A DNA stretch of 64,000 nucleotides from contig NZ_BLXZ01000007.1 of NCBI RefSeq assembly GCF_014193675.1, forward strand, positions 239,498 through 303,497, given 5' to 3'. The stretch is from Geomonas limicola. GTDB lineage: Bacteria > Desulfobacterota > Desulfuromonadia > Geobacterales > Geobacteraceae. Made by a program: the position numbers and the translations under genes. The notes beneath the pieces were generated by a model that saw nothing but the letters and a program-made list of their open reading frames with translations, had not been told where the DNA came from and did not search any database. Below are positions 27,300-37,600 of the stretch, in pieces; the stretch's first letter is position 1; every line of letters starts with the position of its first letter.

Positions 27300-30200
27300 A
27301 AACTGACGATACGAAGACCGGCACCAGCAACGGCACTCACCTGGCTATCATCGGCATCGGCTGCCTCTTCCCGCAGGCGGAAGACCGGCAGGCCTACTGG
27401 ACCAACATCATGGACGGCGTGGATGCCATCACCGAGATCCCGCCGACTCATTGGTCCGTCGACGCCTACTTCAATAAAGACCAGAAGGCCCCCGACCACA
27501 CCTACGGTCACCGTGGCGGCTTCCTCACCCCGGTCGACTTCAACCCGATGGAGTTCAACATCCCGCCCAACATCCTGGAAGCGATCGACACCTCGCAGCT
27601 TCTGGGACTGGTGGCGGCGGGCCAGGCGCTCAAGGACGCGGGTTACGGTCCGGGCAGCAAGTTCGACAAGAGCCGGGCTTCCGTCATTTTGGGCGTGACC
27701 GGCACGCTCGAACTCGTCATCCCCCTTGGCGCGCGCCTGGGGCACCCGATCTGGCGTTCGGCGCTGAAAGACGCCGGCGTCGAGGACGCGGTCGCCGAGG
27801 ACGTGGTCGAGCGGATCTCCGACTCGTACGTCCCCTGGCAGGAGAACTCCTTCCCCGGCCTTCTCGGGAACGTGGTAGCCGGCCGGATCAGCAAGCAGTA
27901 CGACCTGGGCGGCACCAACTGCGTGGTGGACGCGGCCTGCGCGAGTTCCTTCAGCGCGCTGCACCTCGCTTCGCTGGAACTCGCCTCGGGCAAGGCCGAC
28001 ATCGTGGTGACCGGCGGTATCGACACCTTCAACGACATCTTCATGTACATGTGCTTCAGCAAAACCCCGGCGCTCTCGCCGAGCGGTAATGCGAAGCCCT
28101 TCGACGTCTCCGCCGACGGCACCATTCTCGGCGAAGGACTGGGTATCGTGGTCCTGAAGCGCCTGGCCGATGCCGAGCGCGACGGCGACAAGATCTACGC
28201 GGTGGTCCGCGGGGTAGGCTCTTCGAGCGACGGCAAAGGGGACGCCATCTACGCCCCGAGCGCCTCGGGTCAGAAAAAGGCCTTGTTAAACGCCTACCGC
28301 AACGCCGAGGTAACCCCTCAGAGCATCGGCCTTCTGGAAGCCCACGGCACGGGCACCAAGGTGGGCGACGCGGTCGAAGTAAGTGCGCTGCGCGAGGTGT
28401 ACGGCGAGGCTGACCATCCCTGGTGCTGCCTTGGTTCGGTAAAGTCGCAGATCGGTCACACCAAGGCAGCTGCCGGTTCCGCAGGCCTCATCAAGGCCGC
28501 CCTGGCGCTGCACCACAAGGTGATCCCACCGACCATCAAGGTGCAGACCCCGCAAAAAGAGATAGTTTCGGCAAACTCCCCGTTCTATCTCGCCACCGAG
28601 AAACGCCCCTGGCTGAACCACGGCGAGACCCCGCGCCGCGCAGCGGTGAGCGCCTTCGGCTTCGGCGGGTCGAACTTCCACGTGGTCCTCGAGGAGTATG
28701 GTTCCCGTAGAACCGCTACCGACTGGGACGGCAACACCCAGATCATTGCCCTCTCAGGCGCCGACGCTACTGCCCTTACCGGGAATCTGGCCGAGATTCC
28801 GGCGGAGGCAAACTGGACCGCGCTGCGCACCCTGGCAGCGGCCTCGCGTGCGTCCTTCGACGCTGCGGCAGCCTGCCGGCTTACCCTGGTCGTGGAACGC
28901 AACAAGACCAACCTCGCTTCCCTGGTGAAAAACGCCCAGGCAATGCTCGCCAAAAACGCCCAGGGCTCCTGGCAGACTCCGGACGGCGCCTACTACAGCT
29001 GCGCAGCCGAGCCCGGACAACTCGGGATGCTTTTCCCTGGTCAGGGTTCCCAGTACACCGGGATGCTCAACGACCTGGCCTGCCGGTTCCCGCAGCTGAT
29101 CGACGCTCTCACCGAGGCCAACGAAGGCTTTTTCGCCGAGCGTGGCGAACTCCTTTCGGACCTCATCTATCCTGCATCCGCCTTTGACGCAGAAACGAAA
29201 GCTACCCAGGAAGCCGCCCTGCGCGCCACTCAGGCCGCACAGCCCGCGATCGGCGCCACCAGCCTGGGCGCCCTGGAAATCCTGCGCGCCTTCGGGCTTA
29301 CCCCGGATGCCGTGGCCGGCCACAGCTATGGCGAGTTGACCGCCCTGTGCGCCGCCGGCGCACTCGCCCCGGCCGACCTGCACGCCCTCTCCCGCTTGCG
29401 CGGGCGCCTGATGGGCGACGGCAGCGGCGACAAGGGGAGCATGCTCGCGGTCTCTGCGCCGCTTGCCAAGGTAAGCGAGGTCCTCGAGCAGGAAAAGCTC
29501 GACCTGGTCATCGCCAACCGCAACGCCCCCACCCAGTGCGTGCTCTCCGGCAACAGTGCCGAGATCGTCCGCGCCGCAACAGTATTCAGCGCTCGCTCCA
29601 TCACCAACAAACAGCTTCCCGTGGCCGCCGCTTTCCACAGCAGCCTGGTCGCCGACGCGGCCCAGCCATTTCTGGCGGCGCTGAAAGAGCTTAACTGGCA
29701 GCCGGCACGGACCGCGGTCTACGCAAATACCAGCGCCGATCTCTACCCGAGTGACCCGGCCAAGGCCAAGGAACTGCTGGCCCACCAACTGGCCAAGCCG
29801 GTAGAATTCGTAGCCGAAATCGAGGCGATGTACGCTGCCGGCATCCGCACCTTCGTCGAAGTCGGCCCTGGCAACCGGCTGACCGGCCTGGTCCAGGCGA
29901 TCCTGGGCGACCGGCCGCACCAGGCCCTGGCTCTCGATGCCTCTTCCGGCAAGCGCTCCGGCGTTCTCGACTTGGCGCGGGCCCTGGCCCAGCTTGCAGC
30001 CCTTGGCTATCCGGTACAGCTCGGCGCCTGGGACGGCGACTTCCGGCCGGCGCAGCCTTCCGGGAGGAAACCGGCACTTACCATTCCGCTGAGCGGCGCC
30101 AACTACGTGAAGCCGAAGCCGAAGAAGGCACCGACGGCACCGAAGCCGGTCCTGGCAGCCCCTGCAGCAGCCGTGACTGCCCCGGCACCCGCGCTTCAGC

Positions 30201-33200
30201 CGACCCCGGTTGCCGCGGCGGCCCCGCAGACCATGCCTTATCAGGCACCGGCCAACGCGCCCCAGTACGTCCAGGCCCCGGTTACGGCACCGGCAGCCTC
30301 TACAGTGGCACTTTCCGAGTCCCTGCGGGTCACCCGCGACAGCATGGCGCTCTTGCAGAAGATGCAGGAGGAGACCGCCCAGCTGCATCGTCGGTTCCTT
30401 GAGGGCCAGGAGCAGGCTGCCAAAACGTTCCAGACGCTTTTGGAGCAGCAGCACCAGTTGCTGATGGGCTCCGCAGCCGGCTTCACCATGGCAGCCCAGC
30501 CGGCCGCGGCGATTCCGACTCAGCCAATGGCGCCAATGTCAGCTGCTACCGTCGCCCCGACAGCTTTCACTGCACCGGTTTCCGCGCCGACCGTCAATAC
30601 AGTTGCTCCGACTCCCGCACCTGCACCGACCTATGTTCCTGCTGCAACTGCGGCACCTGCTGCGGCACGTCCGGTTGCCACCGCAGCACCGGCTGTTCCT
30701 GCCGCAGCATCCGGCCAGGTAACCGAAACCCTGCTTGCCGTGATCAGCGAGAAGACCGGCTATCCTATCGAAATGCTTGAACTGGACATGGGGATGGATT
30801 CCGATCTCGGCATCGACTCCATCAAACGGGTTGAGATCCTCTCCACCCTGCAGGAACGCCTCCCCGGTTCCCCGGTCATCGGCCCCGAGCACCTCGGTAC
30901 TCTGCGCACCTTGGGCGAGATTGCCGCGCACCTCTCTGCAGGTGCCCCTTCGGCCGCACCGTCCGCTCCGGTGGCCAGCGCCCAGCCGACAACTGTTGTC
31001 ACCGCGCCTGCCCTCGCCGTCACCGAGACCCTGCTGGCTGTCATCAGCGAGAAAACCGGCTATCCCATCGAGATGCTGGAACTTGATATGGGGATGGATT
31101 CCGACCTGGGGATCGATTCCATCAAGCGCGTCGAGATCCTCTCTACCCTTCAGGAGCGCCTCCCCGGTTCCCCGGTCATCGGCCCGGAGCACCTGGGAAC
31201 CCTGCGCACCCTTGGCGAGATCGCCGCGCATCTTTCGGCCGGGAACATCACTCCTGCTGCTGCCGCACCCGCAACGGCGGCACCGGTGACAACCGGTGTC
31301 GCCGTGCCGTCACTCCCCATCACCGAGACCCTGCTGGCGGTCATCAGCGAGAAGACCGGCTATCCGGTCGAGATGCTGGAACTGGACATGGGGATGGATT
31401 CGGATCTGGGTATCGACTCCATTAAACGCGTCGAGATCCTCTCCACGTTGCAGGAGCGCCTGCCCGGATCCCAAGCTATCGGCCCCGAGCACCTGGGAAC
31501 CCTGCGCACCTTGGGGGACATCGCCGGCCATCTGGCAGCCGGTCTCCCCGTCGCTGCCGCCGCACAGGCCCCGGCTCCGGCTCCTTCTGCGACCGCTCCC
31601 CAGACGGGTAATGATCTCGGCACCGTGACCGCGACGCTCCTCGAAGTGGTGAGTGAAAAGACCGGTTATCCGCAGGAAATGCTCGAGCTTGAAATGGGGA
31701 TGGATTCCGACCTGGGGATCGATTCCATCAAGCGCGTCGAGATCCTCTCCACCCTCCAGGAGCGACTCCCCGGCTCCCCGGCCATTGGCCCTGAACACCT
31801 GGGGACCCTGCGCACCCTTGGTGAAATTGCACAGTACCTGGCGACCGGACCCGCGCCTCAGGCAGTTGCTGCCACTTCTGCTCCGGTTGCAGCAACGGGT
31901 GCCGAGGTAACCGGCGTCCTCCTCGAGGTGGTCAGCGAGAAAACCGGCTACCCCGTCGACATGCTCGAACTGGAAATGGGGATGGATTCCGACCTGGGGA
32001 TCGACTCCATCAAGCGGGTCGAGATTCTCTCCACACTGCAGGAACGCCTGCCGGGAGCACCGGCTATCGGCCCGGAGCAGCTGGGAACCCTGCGTACTCT
32101 TGGAGATATCGCAGCATTCCTCTCGGTCGCGCCGGCAAGCGTCGCCGAGGTTGCCACCCAAACGGTTGCCGCGGCACCGGTCCCTGCACCTGTACCCCAG
32201 CAGCCGGTCCAGGCCGAACTTTCCGACCTGGAGAGGAGCACCGTGGTGCCGGTTCTGCTCGATGAAGAGGCCAACCAGGAGGCGGTGATCCTTGCCAACG
32301 ACGGCGAAATTTGGGTTACCAACGACGACTCCGCCTTCACCGCAGAACTCTGCAGCATCCTTTTGGACCACGGCTGCACGGTACGCAAAATAGACGCGCA
32401 CAACGTGACCCAGATCGTCCCCACCGGAAAACTCTCCGGTCTGGTGATCTGCGCCCCGGTCACCGGAACCGACGATGAATTCCTGAAAAACGCCTTCCAG
32501 CTCTTCAAAAACGCGTCCAAGGCTCTGAACCAGTCCGCCGAATCCGACGGCGCCGTCTGCGTCACCGTATCCCGGCTGGACGGCACCTTCGGTTTCACCC
32601 CGGGAAGTAAAATCAAGGATCCGCTCTCTGGTGGTCTCGCCGGTCTCACCAAAACCGCGGCACGCGAGTGGCCCGAGGTGAGCTGCAAGGCGATCGACCT
32701 GGGTGAGTTCCCCAACGCCCCACAAGCTGCCGGCGCGGTCGCTGTTGAGCTGTTCCGTCGCGGGCCGCTTGAAGTCGGTCTCCAGCCCACCGGTCGTTAC
32801 GCACTGAATCAGACCGTGCTGCCGGCGGCCCCCAATGCCGCTACGGCGCCGGTAAAAGAGGGCGAGGTTGTCGTTATCACCGGCGGCGGTCGCGGGGTCA
32901 CCGCAGAAGCCGCTCTCGCGCTCGCCGAGGCCTACCGTCCCTACCTGGTCCTCCTGGGGCGCAGCCCGGAACCTGCGGAAGAGCCGCAGTGGCTCTCCGG
33001 TCTCTCCGAGGAAGCAGAGATCAAGCGCGCCATCCTGCAAAACGCCACCGGCAAACTGCATCCGCGGGAAATTGAAGAACGCTACCGGGCCACGCTCGCT
33101 GCCCGCGAACTCCGCTCCACCCTGTCCCGCATCGCCAAGGTTGGCGCCAAGGCGAGCTACCGCTCGATCGACATCCGCGACGAAGGGGCCATGGAGCTCC

Positions 33201-34612
33201 TGCTCAACGAGGTGCGGCGCAGCCACGGACCGATCCGCGGCACCGTGCATGGCGCCGGGGTGCTCGCCGACCGCCTCATCGTGGACAAGACACCCGAGCA
33301 GTTCGAGCAGGTCTATAGCACCAAGGTGGACGGTCTGCGTACCCTGCTCAACGTGACCCACCACGACGACCTGCGCTTCATCGCCCTCTTCTCCTCCAGC
33401 ACCGGCCGCTACGGTAGGGTCGGCCAGGTCGACTATGCGGTTGCCAACGAGGTACTGAACAAGGTCGCCCAGGCCGAGGCGCGGCGCCGGGAGAACTGCC
33501 GTGCAGTCAGCATCAACTGGGGCCCCTGGGACGGTGGCATGGTGAACGCGGCCCTCAAGAAGGTCTTCGCCGAAGAAGGGATCGGGGTCATCGGCCTGGA
33601 GCAGGGGGGCGCCTTCCTGGCCCGCGAGATCGCCGCCGGCGATGCGCCCGTGGAGATCGTCTGCCTCGCCACCTTGGGCACTCCTGAACTGGCGGTTCCC
33701 GCGCCGAGCGCGACCAAACAGCAGACCCTCCAGGAAGCCTTCTCGCTCACCCTGAAGATCTCCGACTACCCGTTCCTGCGCTCGCACGTGTTGGACGGCA
33801 AGGCGGTGCTCCCCATGGCGGTCATCGTTGAGTGGCTGGCCCACGGTGCGCTGCACGGCAACCCCGGCTTCCGCTTCCACGGCTTCAACGACCTGCGCAT
33901 CTGCAAGGGAGTCGTCTTTGAAGGTAACAGCAGCTTCACCCTCAACGTCATGGCAGGTCGCGCCGTAAAACGCGAGTCGTTCTTCCTGGTTCCGGTGGAG
34001 CTCTCCAGCCGCGGCCCCAACGACCGTTTCCTGTTGCACGCCAAGGCCGAGATCGTGCTGGCGACCCGGCTCCCGGAAGGGATCCGTTCCATCACCGAAG
34101 TTCCCAGCACGCCGTACCACCCGGAAAACGGTGTGATCTACAACCGCGAGCGCCTGTTCCACGGCCCGGACCTGCACGGCATCGAGCAGGTGGACGGCTG
34201 CTCCGCCAAGGGAATCGCCGCGATCGTCAAAGGGGCGCCGGCTCCGGGTTCCTGGATCAAACAACCGCTAAGAAGCACCTGGCTCACCGATCCGCTGGTC
34301 ATCGACAGCGCTTTCCAGATGATGATCCTCTGGAGTTTCGAGCGCTTCGGCGCCGGTTCCCTCCCCTGCTTCGCCGGCCGCTACCGCCAGTTCCAGGAGG
34401 CTTTCCCGCGCGAAGGAGTCCAGGTGGTGATCCGCGTTACCTCGGAGAGCGCCCACGGCGCCGCCGCCGACATGGAATTCCTGGACCGCAACACCGGGAA
34501 ACTGGTGGCACGCCTCGAAGGGTACGAGTGCGTCATCGATCCGTCACTTAAACAAGCGTTCCAGCGCAACCAGCTGCCGCGTCCCGTTCCCGTCAACCTG
34601 GGGGCAGCCTGA
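27293..34612 (+). CDS. pfaA: PUFA synthase subunit PfaA-like: KS-AT-ACPx5-KR-DH
   Basis: Iterative type I synthase of 2439 residues. Order: ketosynthase (about 12-470) with nucleophile Cys216 in DAACASSF and histidine motifs EAHGTGT and GHTKAA; acyltransferase (about 570-890) with Ser678 in GHSYGE and AFHSS, the malonyl type; an Ala/Pro linker; five acyl carrier proteins with phosphopantetheine serines 1176, 1276, 1376, 1478 and 1572 (each LGIDSIKR); ketoreductase (about 1855-2145) with GGGRGV and catalytic Ser/Tyr in FSSSTGRYGRVGQVDYAVAN; and a C-terminal hot-dog dehydratase-like domain (about 2160-2420) with HVLDGKAVLP. It starts at TTG 27293 or 27296, overlapping the pfaD stop behind AAGGAG. 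It works with PfaC- and PfaD-like partners. Confidence 0.93.
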   Translation: MLKTDDTKTGTSNGTHLAIIGIGCLFPQAEDRQAYWTNIMDGVDAITEIPPTHWSVDAYFNKDQKAPDHTYGHRGGFLTPVDFNPMEFNIPPNILEAIDTSQLLGLVAAGQALKDAGYGPGSKFDKSRASVILGVTGTLELVIPLGARLGHPIWRSALKDAGVEDAVAEDVVERISDSYVPWQENSFPGLLGNVVAGRISKQYDLGGTNCVVDAACASSFSALHLASLELASGKADIVVTGGIDTFNDIFMYMCFSKTPALSPSGNAKPFDVSADGTILGEGLGIVVLKRLADAERDGDKIYAVVRGVGSSSDGKGDAIYAPSASGQKKALLNAYRNAEVTPQSIGLLEAHGTGTKVGDAVEVSALREVYGEADHPWCCLGSVKSQIGHTKAAAGSAGLIKAALALHHKVIPPTIKVQTPQKEIVSANSPFYLATEKRPWLNHGETPRRAAVSAFGFGGSNFHVVLEEYGSRRTATDWDGNTQIIALSGADATALTGNLAEIPAEANWTALRTLAAASRASFDAAAACRLTLVVERNKTNLASLVKNAQAMLAKNAQGSWQTPDGAYYSCAAEPGQLGMLFPGQGSQYTGMLNDLACRFPQLIDALTEANEGFFAERGELLSDLIYPASAFDAETKATQEAALRATQAAQPAIGATSLGALEILRAFGLTPDAVAGHSYGELTALCAAGALAPADLHALSRLRGRLMGDGSGDKGSMLAVSAPLAKVSEVLEQEKLDLVIANRNAPTQCVLSGNSAEIVRAATVFSARSITNKQLPVAAAFHSSLVADAAQPFLAALKELNWQPARTAVYANTSADLYPSDPAKAKELLAHQLAKPVEFVAEIEAMYAAGIRTFVEVGPGNRLTGLVQAILGDRPHQALALDASSGKRSGVLDLARALAQLAALGYPVQLGAWDGDFRPAQPSGRKPALTIPLSGANYVKPKPKKAPTAPKPVLAAPAAAVTAPAPALQPTPVAAAAPQTMPYQAPANAPQYVQAPVTAPAASTVALSESLRVTRDSMALLQKMQEETAQLHRRFLEGQEQAAKTFQTLLEQQHQLLMGSAAGFTMAAQPAAAIPTQPMAPMSAATVAPTAFTAPVSAPTVNTVAPTPAPAPTYVPAATAAPAAARPVATAAPAVPAAASGQVTETLLAVISEKTGYPIEMLELDMGMDSDLGIDSIKRVEILSTLQERLPGSPVIGPEHLGTLRTLGEIAAHLSAGAPSAAPSAPVASAQPTTVVTAPALAVTETLLAVISEKTGYPIEMLELDMGMDSDLGIDSIKRVEILSTLQERLPGSPVIGPEHLGTLRTLGEIAAHLSAGNITPAAAAPATAAPVTTGVAVPSLPITETLLAVISEKTGYPVEMLELDMGMDSDLGIDSIKRVEILSTLQERLPGSQAIGPEHLGTLRTLGDIAGHLAAGLPVAAAAQAPAPAPSATAPQTGNDLGTVTATLLEVVSEKTGYPQEMLELEMGMDSDLGIDSIKRVEILSTLQERLPGSPAIGPEHLGTLRTLGEIAQYLATGPAPQAVAATSAPVAATGAEVTGVLLEVVSEKTGYPVDMLELEMGMDSDLGIDSIKRVEILSTLQERLPGAPAIGPEQLGTLRTLGDIAAFLSVAPASVAEVATQTVAAAPVPAPVPQQPVQAELSDLERSTVVPVLLDEEANQEAVILANDGEIWVTNDDSAFTAELCSILLDHGCTVRKIDAHNVTQIVPTGKLSGLVICAPVTGTDDEFLKNAFQLFKNASKALNQSAESDGAVCVTVSRLDGTFGFTPGSKIKDPLSGGLAGLTKTAAREWPEVSCKAIDLGEFPNAPQAAGAVAVELFRRGPLEVGLQPTGRYALNQTVLPAAPNAATAPVKEGEVVVITGGGRGVTAEAALALAEAYRPYLVLLGRSPEPAEEPQWLSGLSEEAEIKRAILQNATGKLHPREIEERYRATLAARELRSTLSRIAKVGAKASYRSIDIRDEGAMELLLNEVRRSHGPIRGTVHGAGVLADRLIVDKTPEQFEQVYSTKVDGLRTLLNVTHHDDLRFIALFSSSTGRYGRVGQVDYAVANEVLNKVAQAEARRRENCRAVSINWGPWDGGMVNAALKKVFAEEGIGVIGLEQGGAFLAREIAAGDAPVEIVCLATLGTPELAVPAPSATKQQTLQEAFSLTLKISDYPFLRSHVLDGKAVLPMAVIVEWLAHGALHGNPGFRFHGFNDLRICKGVVFEGNSSFTLNVMAGRAVKRESFFLVPVELSSRGPNDRFLLHAKAEIVLATRLPEGIRSITEVPSTPYHPENGVIYNRERLFHGPDLHGIEQVDGCSAKGIAAIVKGAPAPGSWIKQPLRSTWLTDPLVIDSAFQMMILWSFERFGAGSLPCFAGRYRQFQEAFPREGVQVVIRVTSESAHGAAADMEFLDRNTGKLVARLEGYECVIDPSLKQAFQRNQLPRPVPVNLGAA
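30721..32127 (+). repeat. five tandem ACP-coding repeats, ~300 bases each
   Basis: Five copies of an ~80-residue ACP module lie in register inside pfaA, separated by Ala/Pro/Thr linkers. Core blocks (SEKTGYP, MGMDSDLGIDSIKRVEIL, LQERLPG, IGPE, LGTLRTLG) are nearly identical. Copies 1-3 share TETLLAVISEKTGYP; copies 4-5 read LLEVVSEKTGYP. Serine spacing is 100, 100, 102 and 94 residues. The duplication visible in the DNA implies expansion and homogenisation by recombination. Tandem ACPs in PUFA synthases raise productivity (established for this family). Confidence 0.95.
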
Positions 34613-34614
34613 TC

Positions 34615-37600
34615 ATGCAGTCCCCATCCGTTGCGATCGTCGGCATCGGCGGGATTTTTCCCGACGCGCCCGAGCTCAGTACTTTCTGGGAAAACATCAG
34701 TAACGCCAGAAGCGCCACCAGGGTAGTACCCCCGGGGCGCTGGCAACTCCCCGCTGAACAGGCCTTCCATCCAGAGCCGGGAAAGGCGGACCACGTCTAC
34801 TCCCGGCACGGTTGTTTCATCGACAACCTCCCTTCGGCGACCGAAATACCCGGTTTGCAGTTGGAGCCGGCATTCCTTAAGGGGCTGGACCCGCTCTTCC
34901 ATCTCTTGTTGCACGCAGGGTCCCGGGCCTTCGCCTCCGGCGTGACCAGCGGCTTGGACCGCTCCCGGGTGGGCGTCGTCATCGGCAACCTTGCCCTGCC
35001 CAGCGAAAAATCGGCAGAGCTTTCCCGCCTGTTCCTGGGGCGCACCTTCGAGGAAAAGCTTCTCGGTCGGGCACTCCCCGCTGCCCCGGTAGATCCCCTG
35101 AACCGCTACGTAGCCGGGCTTCCCGCAGGCATCCTGGCGGCCGCACTCGGGCTGGGCGGCGGTTGCTGCACCCTGGACGCCGCCTGCGCCTCCTCGCTCT
35201 ACGCCATCAAACTTGCCGCCGAAGAACTCCTCTCCGGCCGCGCCGACGCCATGCTGACCGGCGGCGTATCGCGTCCCGATCCACTCTACACCCAGATGGG
35301 CTTCTCCCAGTTGCGCGCCCTCTCCAAGCGCGGCATCTGCTCGCCCTTCGACGCGGCCGGCGACGGCCTGGTGGTCGGCGAAGGGGCCGGCATCTTCCTT
35401 TTGAAGAGGACCCAGGATGCCATCGCACAGGGCGATCACATCTACGGGATCATTCGGGGAATCGGTCTCTCCAACGACGTGGGTGGCAGCCTTCTCGCGC
35501 CGATGTCGGAGGGGCAGTTGCGTGCCATGCGTGCAGCCTACGCACAGGCTGGCTGGCAGCCGCAGGACGTGGACCTCATCGAGTGCCACGCCACGGGAAC
35601 CCCGGTGGGCGATGCCACCGAGGTGGCAAGTCTCAAGGAACTCTGGAAAGAGGGGGCAGCCGGCCGCAGTTGTGTTATCGGTTCGGTCAAGTCCAATATC
35701 GGCCACCTCTTGACCGCAGCCGGTGGCGCCGCCCTTACCAAGGTGCTCCTCGCCATGGCGCAAGAGAGTCTGCCGCCTACCGCTGGATTCCAGGCGGCCC
35801 CTGCCAGTTTCGGCCTGGAGCAGAGCCCGTTCAGGGTGCTGCAGAGGACCGAAACCTGGAAGCGCCGTTCAGCCAACGCTCCGCGACGTGCCGGGATAAG
35901 CGCCTTCGGTTTCGGTGGTATCAATGCTCACCTGCTGATTGAGGAATGGCTGCCGCAGGCCGCGCCGCAGCAACCTGCGACCTCGGGAAGTATCGAGGTT
36001 CACGAGATTTCCATGCTCGAACCGGTGGCCGTGGTCGGCATGGACGCCCGATTTGGCTCCTGGCAGTCCCTGGATGCCTTCCAGCGCCGGGTCCTCGGTG
36101 GCGACAGCTCTGTCCCTGCGTCCAAACCAAAAGACTGGTGGGGGGCGGAAAAGAGCACCTGGTTCGCCGAAGAACAGCTGAAAGGAACACCGTTCTCCGG
36201 CTATTACCTGGACGAGTTTGAGCTATCCCCCACCGCGTTCCGGATCCCGCCGCGCGAGATGGAGGAGATGCTGCCGCAACAACTCCTTATGCTGCAGTCC
36301 GCGGCCGCCGCCATGGCCGATGCCGGACTGGACCGTACCGACAACCTGCGCGCTGGCGTGTTCATCGGCATCGCCCTGGATCTTAACTCCACCAACTTCG
36401 CCTTCCGCTGGTCCATCGCCGAAAAAGCGAAAGTCTGGGCCAAGGAGTTGGGCCTCAACCTCGACGAGCAGGGCTTTGCGCAATGGGTGGACCAGCTGCG
36501 CGAACAGAGCGGACCGGCATTGACCGCGAACCGCACCATGGGAGCCCTGGGGAGCGTGGTGGCGAGCCGGGTAGCCCGCGAGTTCAAGGTCGGCGGCCCC
36601 AGTTTCACCATGTCCAGCGAAGAGAGTTCCGGCCTGCGTGCCCTGGAGATTGCCGTCCGCCAACTGCAGGCCGGTGAGATCGACCGTGCCCTTACCGGTG
36701 CCGTCGACCTGGCTGGCGACCTGCGTGCGGCACTCGGCCAGCATCTCGGACGCCCCTACTCGCCAAGCGGAGCGGCAACGCCCTTCGACGAGCGCGCTGA
36801 CGGCAGTACCGTCGGTGAAGGTGCCGCCTGCCTGGTCCTGAAGCGGCTCAGCGATGCCGAGCGCGACGGCGACCGGGTCTACGCGGTCATCAAGGGGGTC
36901 GGATCCACCAGCGGCAACGCGATGCTGCCTGGTGCGGCGGCCTACGGCGAGGCGCTGAAACGGGCGTACCGCGAGGCCGGGGTCCAGCCGGCCCAGGTCG
37001 GCTATCTCGAGGCACACGGCAGCGGCAACGCCGCCGAGGACCGCATGGAAGCGGCGGCACTCTCGACCTTCTTCGATAAAGGCGCCCAGGCGCCGGTTCC
37101 CGCCGAATCCGAGCAAGACGCACCGGTGGTCCTGCCGGCTCAACGCAGCATTGCAGTCGGCAGCGTGAAGTCCGAGATCGGGCATAGCGGTGCGGCGTCC
37201 GGTTTGGCTGGCCTGGTGCGAGCTTGCCTCGCGCTGTACCAGGAGATCATCCCTGCGCCCCACAAGGCGGTTGCCAGGCCACTTGCCAAGGTGTCCGGAG
37301 ACGGTGCGCTTTTCCTCCCTTCCGGGTCGCGCTACTGGCTCAGAAACCGCGCTGCAGGCGCTCGCCACGCCGGCGTCTCGGTGTTCGGCGTGGACGGCAG
37401 CTGCAGCCACGTGGTGCTCGAAGGATGCGACACGGCACCACCCCCCTCGGCATCAGACCGGGTCGCCCCGCTGGGACCGCTCAAGGAATGCCTGTTCTGC
37501 ATTACCGGAGCGGACCAGAAGGAACTGGAGAAGGGACTCGCCGCGTTGCGCCGTCAGGCTGCCGCTGCAGCGACCGCCGACTTGTACCAGGTAGCTGCGA

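Noticed and set aside
30721..32127. possible CRISPR-like array
   Set aside because: The repeat unit is ~300 bases, coding, and in frame; it is a tandem ACP array.
31310..34264. 984-residue open frame antisense to pfaA
   Set aside because: High-GC third-position shadow: low-complexity Gly/Arg/Asp-rich text, no domains, fully inside a gene with perfect domain logic on the other strand.
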